A stretch of 64,000 bases of DNA from Leuctra nigra (lineage: Eukaryota; Arthropoda; Insecta; Plecoptera; Leuctridae). The notes below the pieces were generated by a model. That model ran no database searches, was not told the DNA's origin, and was given only the letters and a program-made list of their open reading frames with translations. Positions 55,101 to 64,000 of the stretch are shown here, piece by piece (within the stretch, counting starts at the first letter, position 1; every line of letters starts with the position of its first letter). Both the position numbers and the translations under genes were made by a program. Location: NCBI GenBank assembly GCA_934045905.1, contig OW203763.1, forward strand, positions 39,214,724-39,278,723, read 5' to 3'.

Positions 55101-58100
55101 GTTAAATTACACAAATTGAGAACAAGTCAAAGTGAATGTTCAAAGTGAATGTGAACTTTTGATTTAATAGATTTGGAATGGGAATTTCTTGGATTAATTT
55201 TTAAATTTACATCAATGAAGCATCAAGAAAACGAACTCTTGATTAAATCTAGTGGAGCGGTCGCTCCACGCCAGCCAAGTCGTACGGCGCGCGCACACAC
55301 TCATTTAAAAAGGCTGGAGCAAACCCACTTTTACTGTAAGCATCAAAGTGGCATTTTCGGCCTACTGGATCTTAAAATTGGAAAATCTCACATTGTTGCG
55401 ATATATCTTAATTTCGAGCTATGGCCCACCCTACAACATATACCAAATTTGGGAACAATAGGTTACGCCCTTTGCGCGCTAGAGGACCGTGAAAACAGTG
55501 TTTTAGGGCGGTTTTCATAATAATAATAATCTCAGTAGTAGTAGTAGTAGTAGTCTCCTGGAATTCAAATCCGGTAAACAGGCCACAGCCTAAACGGCTG
55601 AACCGATTGATCCCACATTTTTACCACGTGTGCACTTTTGGCGTCTGATTTAACCTTCACCCCATGAATTTTTTGTGCCGCCATTTTGAAACCGGAAGTG
55701 ACGTCATATCTCGTCAACAGCTGGACTGATTGGAACGAAAATTGCGCCAAACGATCCAGACGGTCATCTATATGCATGATCAGTAGCAAAAGACTAAACA
55801 TTATGTTAAAGAAACCGGAAATGACGTAATGAAATTTGAAATACATCGATTGGCTTTTTGGCAACAAAGGGTGATCCGATTATTTTGATATTTATGTAAC
55901 GTATGTACTTTTGACGTCTAATGTGACTTGTTATAAAACCAACCGGAAGCCGCCATTTTGAAACCGGAAGTGACATCATATCTCAATAACGGCTAAATAG
56001 ATTTCAACGAAACCAGCGCAATACAATTTAGACTGTCAACTTTATGTATTATCATCAATAATATTTGCAGTTTCCCATACCTAAACCGGAAATGACGTCA
56101 CACATTTTAATAATCTTACAAATTTTTATTTTGATGCAATAAATATACTATTTGAGACAGCTTATAAAATTGTAATCATGTTTCAAATATACTTCAAGGG
56201 GTCAGAGATTTCAGCAGCCATTTTTAAACCGGAAGTAACGTCATATCTCAAAAACTGGTAGACAAATCGGTATGAAACTAGCGCCAAACGATTCGGAAGG
56301 CCATCTCTATGGATATATGGAATATATATCCATATATATGTTCATATGGAATATGAACAGTACAAATAGAATTTTCCTATTTATGAGACCGGAAATGACG
56401 TCATTCAAATGTATAAATTATTATAATTCCCTCCTATACAATAAATACATATTCAGAAAGCTTAAAATGATACACATCATTTATAGAAATAAATTCTATG
56501 TGGCATTGCAGAAAGTTCAGCAGCCATTTTGAAAACCGAAGTGTTTCCATATCTCGGAACTGGGTTGACTGATTGGAATGAAACCTTTGCTATTCTTCGT
56601 GAAAGATCATTTAAAGCAATTATTTAGGACCATACGCTGCTATTCATTAGTGGTAACGAAATTGTAAAGGGTGATGATTTTTTAAAAGAATTTAGTAATT
56701 GTTCATTTCATATGTGTCACAAGTTGTTAGAATAAACTAAAAAAAGGTGTGATATCCCCATAAAAACACTTCGTGTAAAAATACCAGCCAAGTCTCTTCT
56801 ACTAAAAAAAAATATATGAAATCTAAAATTTCTGCACTGAAAAGTAATGATATCAAAAAATTTGCCAAGTCAAAACTTTATTTGAAAATCAAAAAATACT
56901 TGGCGCATCGATTTTTTAGGGCATTTTAGGTATACTATATGTTTGTATATTTTATGTATATTTTAAATCTGGCCTATACTTCTAAGCTATTAATATACAC
57001 GATGCGCCAAGTATTTTTTGATTTTCAAATAAAGTTTTGACTTGGCAAATTTTTTGATATCATTACTTTTCAGTGCAGAATTTTTAGATTTCATATATTT
57101 TTTTAGTAGAAGAGACTTGGCTGGTATTTTTACACGAAGTGTTTTTTATGGGTTTCCTCTTCCTGATAAGTTTGGTGTTATATTAAATGAATTACTTTCC
57201 TTTGGACAGGACACAAACTTTATTTTTTATTATAAATTGCACAATATTTCGGCCACTGTCTGCGGCCTTCTTCAAGTGACTGTAAACAATTATTGAAAAA
57301 TTGACAGGTATAAAAACATTATGATTAAAAAAGACAAACAAATCACAATCCATTCATTATGCTTATCAAAAACCAAAGACTTCAAACAAAAGATAAACCA
57401 ATAAATAGGTTGACATTTATATATAATAGGTTGACAAAGACCAGATAATGAGAAGATGGCAAAGTGTGAAAAGTAGTTAATGGAAGAATAGAAATAGAAC
57501 AAACAAAATTTTGATGTCAATTTTTAGAACGTATTAGTTTAGGATAAGAAATGTCAACCTATTTATTGGTTTATCTTTTGTTTGAAGTCTTTGGTTTTTG
57601 ATAAGCCTAATGTATTGTGATTTGTTTGTCTTTTTTAATCATAATGTTTTTATACCTGTCAATTTTTCAATAATTGTTTACATTCACTTGAAGAAGGCCG
57701 CAGACAGTGGCCGAAATATTGTGCAATTTATAATAAAAAATAAAGTTTGTGTCCTGTCCAAAGGAAAGTAATTCATTTAAAACGAACTCTAATAATACAT
57801 CCAGGAATTTCTCTCCAAATCTATTAAAACCATTCATTTTTCGAGTTGTGGCTGAAGTGCACCTTTAAGCGTTCCATATTCTTATATCCCCTACTTTATC
57901 CATACGATCTTTCAATACGCAGCCCAAAGAAAACACAGATTACTGTAATAAGAGCTTACAAAACTGAATCAATGTTTGCATGTGGTTATTTTCCGTTTGC
58001 TCTCGGCTTTCGGCCCATGGTACCCCGTGGATTCTTACTTGCTCTTTGTAGCCAGCGTGAAGAGATGATCGGCGGCGTTGGTGTATTCCTCGTTCTTGTT

Positions 58101-58313
58101 GAAGTATTTCCAAAGAAGCTCGTGCAGGCGGATGTTCTCTGGCATGATCTGCAACTGCTTCTTTATGAAGGGCAATACACTGGGCCTCTCGACGGTTAGA
58201 AGATCCTCCAAGTTGTTCATCAACATCCACTGATACATCGTCTCGTGGAGCAACTCGTCGGCGCTTAGCAAACTGATGGACACCAACATGCGAGTGGCCA
58301 GGTGAGGGTCCAT
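51990..58313 (-). CDS. Nup155: Nuclear pore scaffold protein Nup155 (Nup154), C-terminal five exons
   Basis: Exons in coding order: 58039-58313, 54746-54957, 53678-53929, 52769-53006, 51990-52119. All junctions are GT-AG and the phases (2, 1, 1, 2) fit, giving 368 residues and TGA at 51992-51990. The match is to the alpha-helical C-terminal solenoid of Nup155: SADELLHETMYQWMLMNNLE and KYFNKNEEYTNAADHLFTLA (human ADELF..ALYNWL and YYEKN..FSNAARVLSRLA), KRLDYLARAKL, IHTALDTLQGG, LFESYAEVFGLYDVELAIVD, NIWGRIIDKEIS, NPRCFPT, LGMRVGRLLHVYSDL and the short last exon IVSQEYAVEVLAS. The protein is a core member of the inner-ring/Nup93 complex of the nuclear pore. Upstream exons should lie beyond 58315, but I could not recognise any before 64000. 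The introns are packed with transposons. Confidence 0.9.
52026..52610 (-). repeat. 122-bp tandem array of the Nup155 terminal exon and its acceptor
   Basis: The word GATCATGTCGACCAGGTCCT recurs at 52026, 52149, 52271, 52393 and 52515 (plus strand). Each unit holds about 93 bases of exon plus 29 bases of intron end with CTGAT and TTTGTGTCCTGCAG. Copies starting at 52241 and 52363 have TAG as their fourth codon. The copy at 52485 stays open longer but has lost one base and ends NNHATRTWST. The outermost copy (about 52515-52600) has no acceptor. Confidence 0.92.
52769..53006 (-). CDS. Nup155: Nup155 exon (fourth from the left-running set)
   Basis: Encodes KTLVRLLEIQTCRMEG to APAVLTLPRNTNER. Acceptor TGTGCAG, donor AAAG|GTACAA. 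It is GC-rich compared with its introns. Confidence 0.9.
53492..53651. mobile_element. MITE with TCAGAGGTAGAAGGCCCGA ends, copy 2 (Nup155 intron)
   Basis: A 19-base inverted pair, TCAGAGGTAGAAGGCCCGA and TCGGGCCTTCTACCTCTGA. Its inner edge is only about 25 bases from the 5' splice site of exon 53678-53929, so the intron start is almost directly element DNA. Confidence 0.8.
53678..53929 (-). CDS. Nup155: Nup155 exon
   Basis: Encodes GFIEITVLFESYAEVFGLYD and on to NPRCFPT. Acceptor TTCCAG, donor CCA|GTGAGT. Confidence 0.9.
54053..54079. repeat. (ATC)n microsatellite
   Basis: Nine perfect ATC-type units in a Nup155 intron. Confidence 0.9.
54746..54957 (-). CDS. Nup155: Nup155 exon with purine-rich acceptor
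   Basis: Encodes SLTLTKRLDYLARAKLTLLS to IHTALDTLQGG. Donor GGAG|GTACGT. The acceptor CTTCCAG is preceded by about 60 bases of GAT/GAC repeats instead of a pyrimidine tract. Confidence 0.88.
55251..57153 (+). mobile_element. 1.9-kb hairpin/ETS-CRE element, copy 3 (Nup155 intron)
   Basis: The most complete copy. It starts at CTAGTGGAGCGGTCGCTCCA and ends in a near-perfect hairpin (56757-57153, arms of about 190 bases, loop near 56950). Between them are recurrent CCGGAAGTGACGTCA-like sites (exact at 55692), often with GCCGCCATTTT just before. No ORF of transposase size. Compare 40222-42014 (inverted) and 44838-46740. Confidence 0.85.
57183..57780. mobile_element. Inverted pair of Penelope-type terminal sequences
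   Basis: Arms of about 235 bases (57183-57420 and 57549-57780) mirror each other, from TTAAATGAATTACTTTCC inward. Both carry CTTGAAGAAGGCCGCAGACA and GTGGCCGAAATATTGTGC, a phrase typical of Penelope-like element ends (a decayed hammerhead core). Inverted terminal copies are a known arrangement of these elements. No RT between the arms. Confidence 0.65.
58039..58313 (-). CDS. Nup155: Nup155 exon (most upstream one seen)
   Basis: Encodes DPHLATRMLVSISLLSADEL to FTLATKSK. Acceptor CCCTAG, phase 0, so the Met at its first codon is internal. Donor AA|GTAAGA. Confidence 0.9.
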
Positions 58314-59255
58314 CTAGGGAATAAACACACAGTACCATTGAATTTATCTCCTATAAGATTTGTCTTATAGTCAGGGGTCTTATGACATAAAAACACCAGA
58401 ATAGTTCAAAATGTGATACTAATTTTTCCTTTGGCGGTCTTATAGTAAAAAATGTGCTCTTTCGACTGAGCGATGGATCTTGGCGAGATCTCTTCTGGTT
58501 TGGCCCCCAGGGGTGTCCAAAGTCAAATTTTTGATATTTTTATTTATACTGCAAAATCATATTATATAATTCCCATAGCACACTAATAGTAAAATTATTG
58601 CTATTTTTTATTGTTCCTTCAAGTCCTGCAGGATTATTTCAAATTAATCATTCAGGGGTGCCCAAAACACAAAAAGTTTTATCTATTGAAAAAATCAGTT
58701 TAAATGTCATAGAATTTTTTTTTATTGCAATATTATTGTTATATACATAATGGGACAAGGATCCAAAAATATTTCGGTAAATTGAACTTTAAGGGGTATC
58801 CAAAAGACTTATTTTTCATATTTTGTGGCTGGAGTGTAATTCAAAAGTGGGTGACTCGAATGTTATTTGTAAAAGTTTTTGCAATATTATTGTAATGCAC
58901 ATGATGTGATAAGGATGCAAAAAAATTGTAATGAAATTGAACCTTCAGGGGTATCCAAAATATTTATTTTTCATATTTTGTGTAATGAGTGTAATTCAAA
59001 AGCGGGTATATTTCGTATGTTAATTTTATAAGTATTTATTGGTCTAGTATCACTTGTTTTTTTACATAATTTTGATAGTAAGGGGTGTACAGACTGACAT
59101 TTGAATGATTACATTCCGTGCTATTTTCCTTTGAAACATTAATAGAAAATATTTTAAAATGGAACTTATAGCATCAAAAGTAACTAATTTTTACTGTCCG
59201 TACAAATGACTATGTTTCGTGAAAGCAAAACCAACAAAAAAAACTGGAAAATAGT

Positions 59256-60169
59256 TTACAATGTCTTGTAATCAAGTTTATAAATATACAAAGACTTATG
59301 TGACGAGGCGATCACGATATGTGCATCGTTTGTACATTGGCCATCACAATTGCAGAACTTTGTGCAAACCAGGGATGTCTTAACACAATTACAATTACAG
59401 CCGCAATGAATAAGCTCGGCCCAATGTTTTGACGCTTCTACTAAGGAAGTCCAAAATGCTGTGTATCCCTCTTCCTCTTCAAGACACTTCCATTCATATT
59501 CAGATGGATCAGGCAAGTCTTGGTTCTTCTCTAGACATAGTTTCCAAATTCCAGATTGAAAGCACGCTCTCTTAGATTGTTGAAGTTACCCTTGATGGAA
59601 GGATGCAATCCATCGGTCGATTCATTTTTGTGAATAAAGCTTTGCGGCATTCATTAACATCGTCGCACGAGCTTGTCCTGTCATACATGAGCACAGTAAA
59701 GAGTTCTAGTGCTGATTTCAAGAGTGTGTCAACCTGCGCTGGAAACTGGGAGAGTGGAATGAAAATCGGGATTTTTTACCACGCCCAAAGAAAGACGAGA
59801 CTGTATCACAGCCAGTAAATGCAAACCAATTTACCTATCCTACTAGCTGCAGCATTTTCTTCCCCAAGAGAAGATGCATGCATGAAATGGTAGGGTGTTC
59901 TACACGCTTTTTTCCTGGTCTTTTTTTCCTATTCCGAAATGTACCCAAAGTGTGTCAATGTTAAGTTTACGAAACATGGACTTGGCAATTATGAATACGT
60001 CAGTGTCCACTGTTTTAATAGTGATTATCTTGTGGCCGTTTAAGAACACATTTTGGGCGTGCAGGAATAAATGTCCCCGTGCTTTCAAAATATCATTCTC
60101 AAGAGTAGCCACGATTGATTTGGCATTGCCGTTGACATCTTTAAATCCTTGAGCTAATAGCTTGAACAA
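59256..60169 (-). pseudogene. Decayed transposon protein with DTDV and CXC-type segments
   Basis: Reading minus: 60169-59900 holds IKTVDTDVFIIAKSMFRKLN and LWVHFGIGK, then frameshifts, then 59640-59256 with ALFTKMNRSMDC and EYEWKCLEEEEGYTAFWTSL. The end is AELIHCGCNCNCVKTSLVCT followed by more Cys, close to a tesmin/TSO1-like CXC pattern. I recognise this combination from repeated hypothetical proteins in arthropod and cnidarian genomes, probably transposon-encoded. I cannot name the superfamily. Several stops, not functional. Confidence 0.6.
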
Positions 60170-60284
60170 TTCTTCCTTGTTGTCCTCATCGTGCAGGAAA
60201 AGTGACCACTGGTCAGTGGTCTGGGACTTCGATGGTGTTATTAATTTTGAGTTTTACACCACTTCCTCGCTTCCTGGCCGCAAA

Positions 60285-60575
60285 GCTTTATTCACAAAAA
60301 TGAATCGACCAATAGATTGCATCCCCCCATCAAGGGCAGCTCTTATGCAACAATCTAAGATAGCTTGCTTTCAAGCTGGAATTAAGAAACGATGTCTAGA
60401 GAAGAACCAAGACTTGCCTGCTCCATCTGAATATCGATGCAAAAGTCTTGAAGAGGAAGAGGGATTCACACCATTTGGGACTTCCTTGGGAAAAGCGTCA
60501 AAACATTGTGCCGAGCTTATTCATTGCGGCTGTAAAATCATGTGCAATAATTGTTGTAAATGTATCAAGGCATAG
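60285..60575 (+). pseudogene. Inverted second copy of the CXC-type gene end
   Basis: RKALFTKMNRPIDCIPPSRA to CAELIHCGCKIMCNNCCKCI matches the minus-strand copy at 59256-59640 and is the mirror arm of the giant inverted repeat. This arm keeps ALMQQSKIACFQAGI intact where the other arm is broken. Confidence 0.6.
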
Positions 60576-61576
60576 TTCGTACACAGTTGTGCAATTGTGA
60601 CGGCTAATGTACAAACGGATAAAATATCGTCACATAGTACGTCAATTGTATATTTATAAAACTTGTTTCCAGAGAGTGAAAACTAATTTTTCAGTTGATT
60701 CGTTGGTTATAATTCGTGAAACATGGTAATTTGTAGGGTAGTGGCTGCTATATTGACTGAAATAAATTGTTTACTTTTGATGCCGTAAGTTCAATTTTAA
60801 AATATTTTCTATAAATGTTTCAAAGGAAAATAGCACGGAATGTAATCATTCAAATATCAGTCTGTACACCCCTTACTATCAAAATAATGTAAAAAACAAG
60901 TGATACAATACCAATAAATACTTATAAAATTAACATACGAAATATACCCGCTTTTGAATTACACTCATTACACAAAACATGAAAAATAAATATTTTGGAT
61001 ACCCCTGAAAGTTTAATTTAATTAAACAAAAATTGCATCCTTATCCTTTTATGTGCATTACAATAATATTGTAAAAACTTATACAAATAACATTCGAGAT
61101 ACCCGCTTTTGAATTACACTCCTGACTCAAAATATGAAAAATAAATATTTGGATACCCCTGATGGTTCAACTTCACGAAATATTTTTGGATCCTTGACCC
61201 ATCCTGTATATTATAATAATATTGCAATGAAAAATAATTTCACGACATTTATACTGATTTTTTCAACATATAAAACTTTTTGTGTTTTGGACATCCCTGA
61301 AGGATTAATTTGAAATAATCCTGCAGGACTTTAAAGAACTATAAAAAATAGCAATAATTTTACTATTCGTGTGCTATGGGAATAATATAATATGATTTTG
61401 TAGTATAAATAAAAATATCAAAAATTTGAATTTGGACACCCCTGGGGGCCAAACTAGCAGAGATCTCGCCGAGATCCATCGCTCAGTCGAAAGAGCAAAT
61501 TTTTTACTATAAGACTGCCAAAGGAAAAATTAGTATCACATTTTGAACTATTTTTGTCATAAGACCCCTGACTATT

Positions 61577-63384
61577 AGGTTTTGAAACTTTAAGGCTGAA
61601 GGGCCGCATTGAGTAGGTATTTAAAATAGCAGAACCAAATAAAATTATGTTTTCTTGAAGATACATTCATGTAAATGAAATAAGTAAAGACTTGGTGTTC
61701 ATAAGCTGAAGCGTGCGTCAGAGAAATCAATGGGGTGATGGGAAGGGGTGGGGGAGTGGGAGGCGCAAGGGAAAATGGCGCCCCGGGCAAGACTAATGTA
61801 TGCGTCCCCCCCCCCCCCCCCCAAATATATAACATTTTCAACACCGCACGACCTCATTCGGGTCCGGTGCGAACAGCCCCGGGAAAATTTTGAATTTCAA
61901 ATTAGGAATTGGTGCATTTTGGTGCTGCTTGGGCACCGGTAATCAGTAATATTACGGAATGTAATAGCCCCGCAGGGCGTTATTTTTTAGAATTTAACAA
62001 TTGAAAAGTGATTCTAGGACTAAAAAATGTACGAACTGAAGCAAAATACCCTCCAATTGCCCTTGGTGCCCTTGTTGTTCCGCAGGGAGATTTTTTAAAA
62101 TTTAAGCAATTTATAAATGATTCTGGGATGCTAAACTTAATTTTGTATGGTGAATGGGCAGGCAGTCTGATCGAGTGGGGGGAAGGATAATCTCCCCCAT
62201 CCCCCCGTTCCTACGCGCCTGGTAGCACTAGAAACATGCTGATCCGCGATTGGATTTAGTACATTTTTACACTTTTGGCATATCATTATGCAACCTTGTG
62301 ATTTTCTCAATATTTTTGGTATTTGAGACTGGAAAATAAGTACTTTCTGATTGAATGGTTACAAACCTAACCAAATCATGTGCCCTCGAATACATGTAAG
62401 ACGGACAATAATTACAAACTTATTTATAAAAACACAAGGAAGAAAAGGGGGTTCGGGGGCGAAGCCCCCTAGAAAATTTGATATCGAGGCCAATCATTTT
62501 GGTGCAATTTTGATGCTAACTTCACCAGATAGTGTTGGGAGGAAAAGCACGATATTTCTATAAAGAATTTTAATTTTGTCTGAAAGTATGAACTTGTTTT
62601 CGTGATATTTAGCGCCCCCCTAGACCTTCATTAAATAATTATTTAATGAAGTACCTATAAGCATTTGTTTTCATGATATTGTCTTATATTTTGAACGTGT
62701 TATTTTATAAATTTCGTAAATGGCAAGTCTAAGGGGTCGTAAGCCTCCCCCTGGACCTTTTTTAAAGAAATTTTAACTTTAATAAGCACTTGTTTTCGTG
62801 ATATTTTCTTATATTTTGACCGTGATCTATGAAAAATTTAGTACATATGCCATGTGCAGGGGGGCGCATGCGCCCCCCTGGACATGGCGCCCCGGGCGGT
62901 CGCCCGCCTCACCCGCCCCTCCCGGAGGGGTGGGGGAGGCGAAGGTTTTGGCGAGGAAAATGGTGTATTCAAGCAAGAAGATGAGGGGAAGACGAATGGA
63001 TGTAATTCAGAGTGAATGTTGATGTGCAGAGAGAGTATGTGGCAGATCGAAGGGAAAGGAGAGAAGGGTAACAAGTAGTGAAGGAGAAATATATAGTGAG
63101 TTCTGAGGTGTAAAATCAGCTTACTCTCAAGCAAAGCAGAGGGTAAAACAATTATGTCCAGGAAAGGAAAAATAAAACATTGACAGTATTTTCAGAAAAG
63201 TTGGTAAAGATCATGGTGGTATACAGGAAAAGACTAAAAGTGGAATGAATAAGACTGTGGGAACAAGAACAAATGTAGGCAAAGTGAATTAGAAATCTGA
63301 TGGATAATAATTGACCAATATGAAATAAGTTTCTATAGGAGATCCATTTTCGGAATCTGGTGAACAGTCCTTGCTCAAGAGAGA
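61577..63384. other. Gene-free region with dispersed C/G-run repeats
   Basis: Contains CCCCGCAGGGCGTTATTTTT near 61966, a second CCGCAGGGAGATTTTTT near 62078, and GGGGGCGAAGCCCCCTAGAA near 62454. GGGGGCGCATGCGCCCCCCT near 62859 is palindromic, and GGCGAGGAAAATGG lies further on. It may belong to the same repeat class as 11.4, 36.8 and 50.4 kb. No exon of the upstream part of Nup155 recognised. Confidence 0.4.
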
Positions 63385-64000
63385 GGTCGCTTACCCTGGG
63401 ATAGTGTAATGGAATGGAAGTACCACCCCGACTGTAGGGGATGTTGGCAGTGTAGTCGTTGTGGAGACTCTATGATTCAAGAGAGAGGTTGCTTACCCTG
63501 GGATAGTGATATGGAATGGAAGTACCACCCCGACTGTAGGGGATGTTGGCAGTGTAGTCGTTGTGGAGACTCTATGAATCAAGAGAGAGGTTGCTTACCC
63601 TGGGATAGTGATATGGAATGGAAGTACCACCCCGACTGTAGGGGATGTTGGCAGTGTAGTCGTTGTGGAGACTCTATGATTCAAGAGAGAGGTTGCTTAC
63701 CCTGGGATAGTGATATGGAATGGAAGTACCACCCCGACTGTAGGGGATGTTGGCAGTGTAGTCGTTGTGGAGACTCTATGAATCAAGAGAGAGGTTGCTT
63801 ACCCTGGGATAGTGATATGGAATGGAAGTACCACCCCGACTGTAGGGGATGTTGGCAGTGTAGTCGTTGCAGACTCTATGATTCAAGAGAGAGGTTGCTT
63901 ACCCTGGGATAGTGATATGGAATGGAAGTACCACCCCGACTGTAGGGGATGTTGGCAGTGTAGTCGTTGTGGAGACTCTATGATTCAAGAGAGAGGTCGC
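63385..64000. repeat. 102-bp minisatellite, at least six units, running off the right edge
   Basis: Unit of 102 bases (34 codons) from GATATGGAATGGAAGTACCA through CCCGACTGTAGGGGATG to AGAGAGGTTGCTTACCC. Units alternate ATGATTCAAG and ATGAATCAAG, giving a 204-base higher order for four units. The fifth differs by a 3-base loss at TTGCAGAC. The open frame 63409-63912 is a by-product of the length being a multiple of three. Confidence 0.95.

Larger units (their letters stand above)
58367..61576. mobile_element. 3.2-kb giant inverted-repeat transposon
   Basis: Both ends begin TAGTCAGGGGTCTTATGACA (right end inverted). The arms, about 1.28 kb each (58367-59645 and 60285-61576), are mirror images throughout, including CGACTGAGCGATGGATC and TTGGACACCCCT. 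The arms reach into coding sequence, so the cysteine-rich gene end exists twice, pointing outwards. The spacer of about 640 bases keeps one middle part of the gene. Moderate arm divergence indicates an old structure. Confidence 0.8.

Noticed and set aside
63409..63912. LIM-like zinc-finger protein
   Set aside because: The Cys/His spacing is suggestive, but unit differences are not biased to synonymous sites, the unit lacks the first CxxC pair, and there is no splice or start context. A minisatellite explains it.

Overview
This window looks like nuclear DNA of an insect. It is AT-rich, full of short-TIR transposons, foldback repeats, satellites and retrotransposon fragments, and the genes are split by GT-AG introns. 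A hemipteroid or other non-model insect is my best guess, but the species is not fixed by anything I can see. There is one 200-base assembly gap at 28474-28673. No bacterial, plasmid or phage features are present.

Four host genes can be reconstructed exon by exon. (1) 7946-8645, minus strand: the first two coding exons of a ceramide-kinase-like lipid kinase, which runs on towards or past the left edge. (2) 13026-25197, plus strand: a complete seven-exon selenophosphate synthetase (412 codons). Codon 56, the active-site Sec/Cys position, is an in-frame TGA, followed by GGGTGT and a 13-bp stem-loop. (3) 27208-31221, plus strand: a four-exon homologue of the small membrane protein PLGRKT. Its start codon is out of frame because of a G homopolymer. 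(4) 51990-58313, minus strand: the last five coding exons of the nuclear pore scaffold protein Nup155 (Drosophila Nup154). Its terminal exon has been amplified into a 122-bp tandem array, and the extra copies carry early stops.

The rest is accessory DNA. 0-2 kb holds a non-LTR retrotransposon reverse transcriptase with an in-frame 105-bp repeat. 3-8 kb holds several MITEs and foldbacks. The selenophosphate synthetase introns hold hAT, piggyBac and Tc1/pogo-type non-autonomous elements. 32-52 kb is a gene desert of MITEs, satellites, a Ty3/gypsy integrase relic, a Penelope GIY-YIG endonuclease relic with a hammerhead-like motif, and two inverted arms of a 1.8-kb element. That element carries repeated CCGGAAGTGACGTCA sites, and a third copy sits in a Nup155 intron. 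58.4-61.6 kb is a 3.2-kb giant inverted repeat around a decayed transposon gene with a CXC-type cysteine-rich end. The right edge is a 102-bp minisatellite that reads open in one frame.

The genes are not an operon and show no obvious joint function. The most interesting single feature is the UGA-containing selenophosphate synthetase with its recoding signal. All calls come from reading the sequence by eye, so family assignments rest on remembered motifs and have not been checked by a search.
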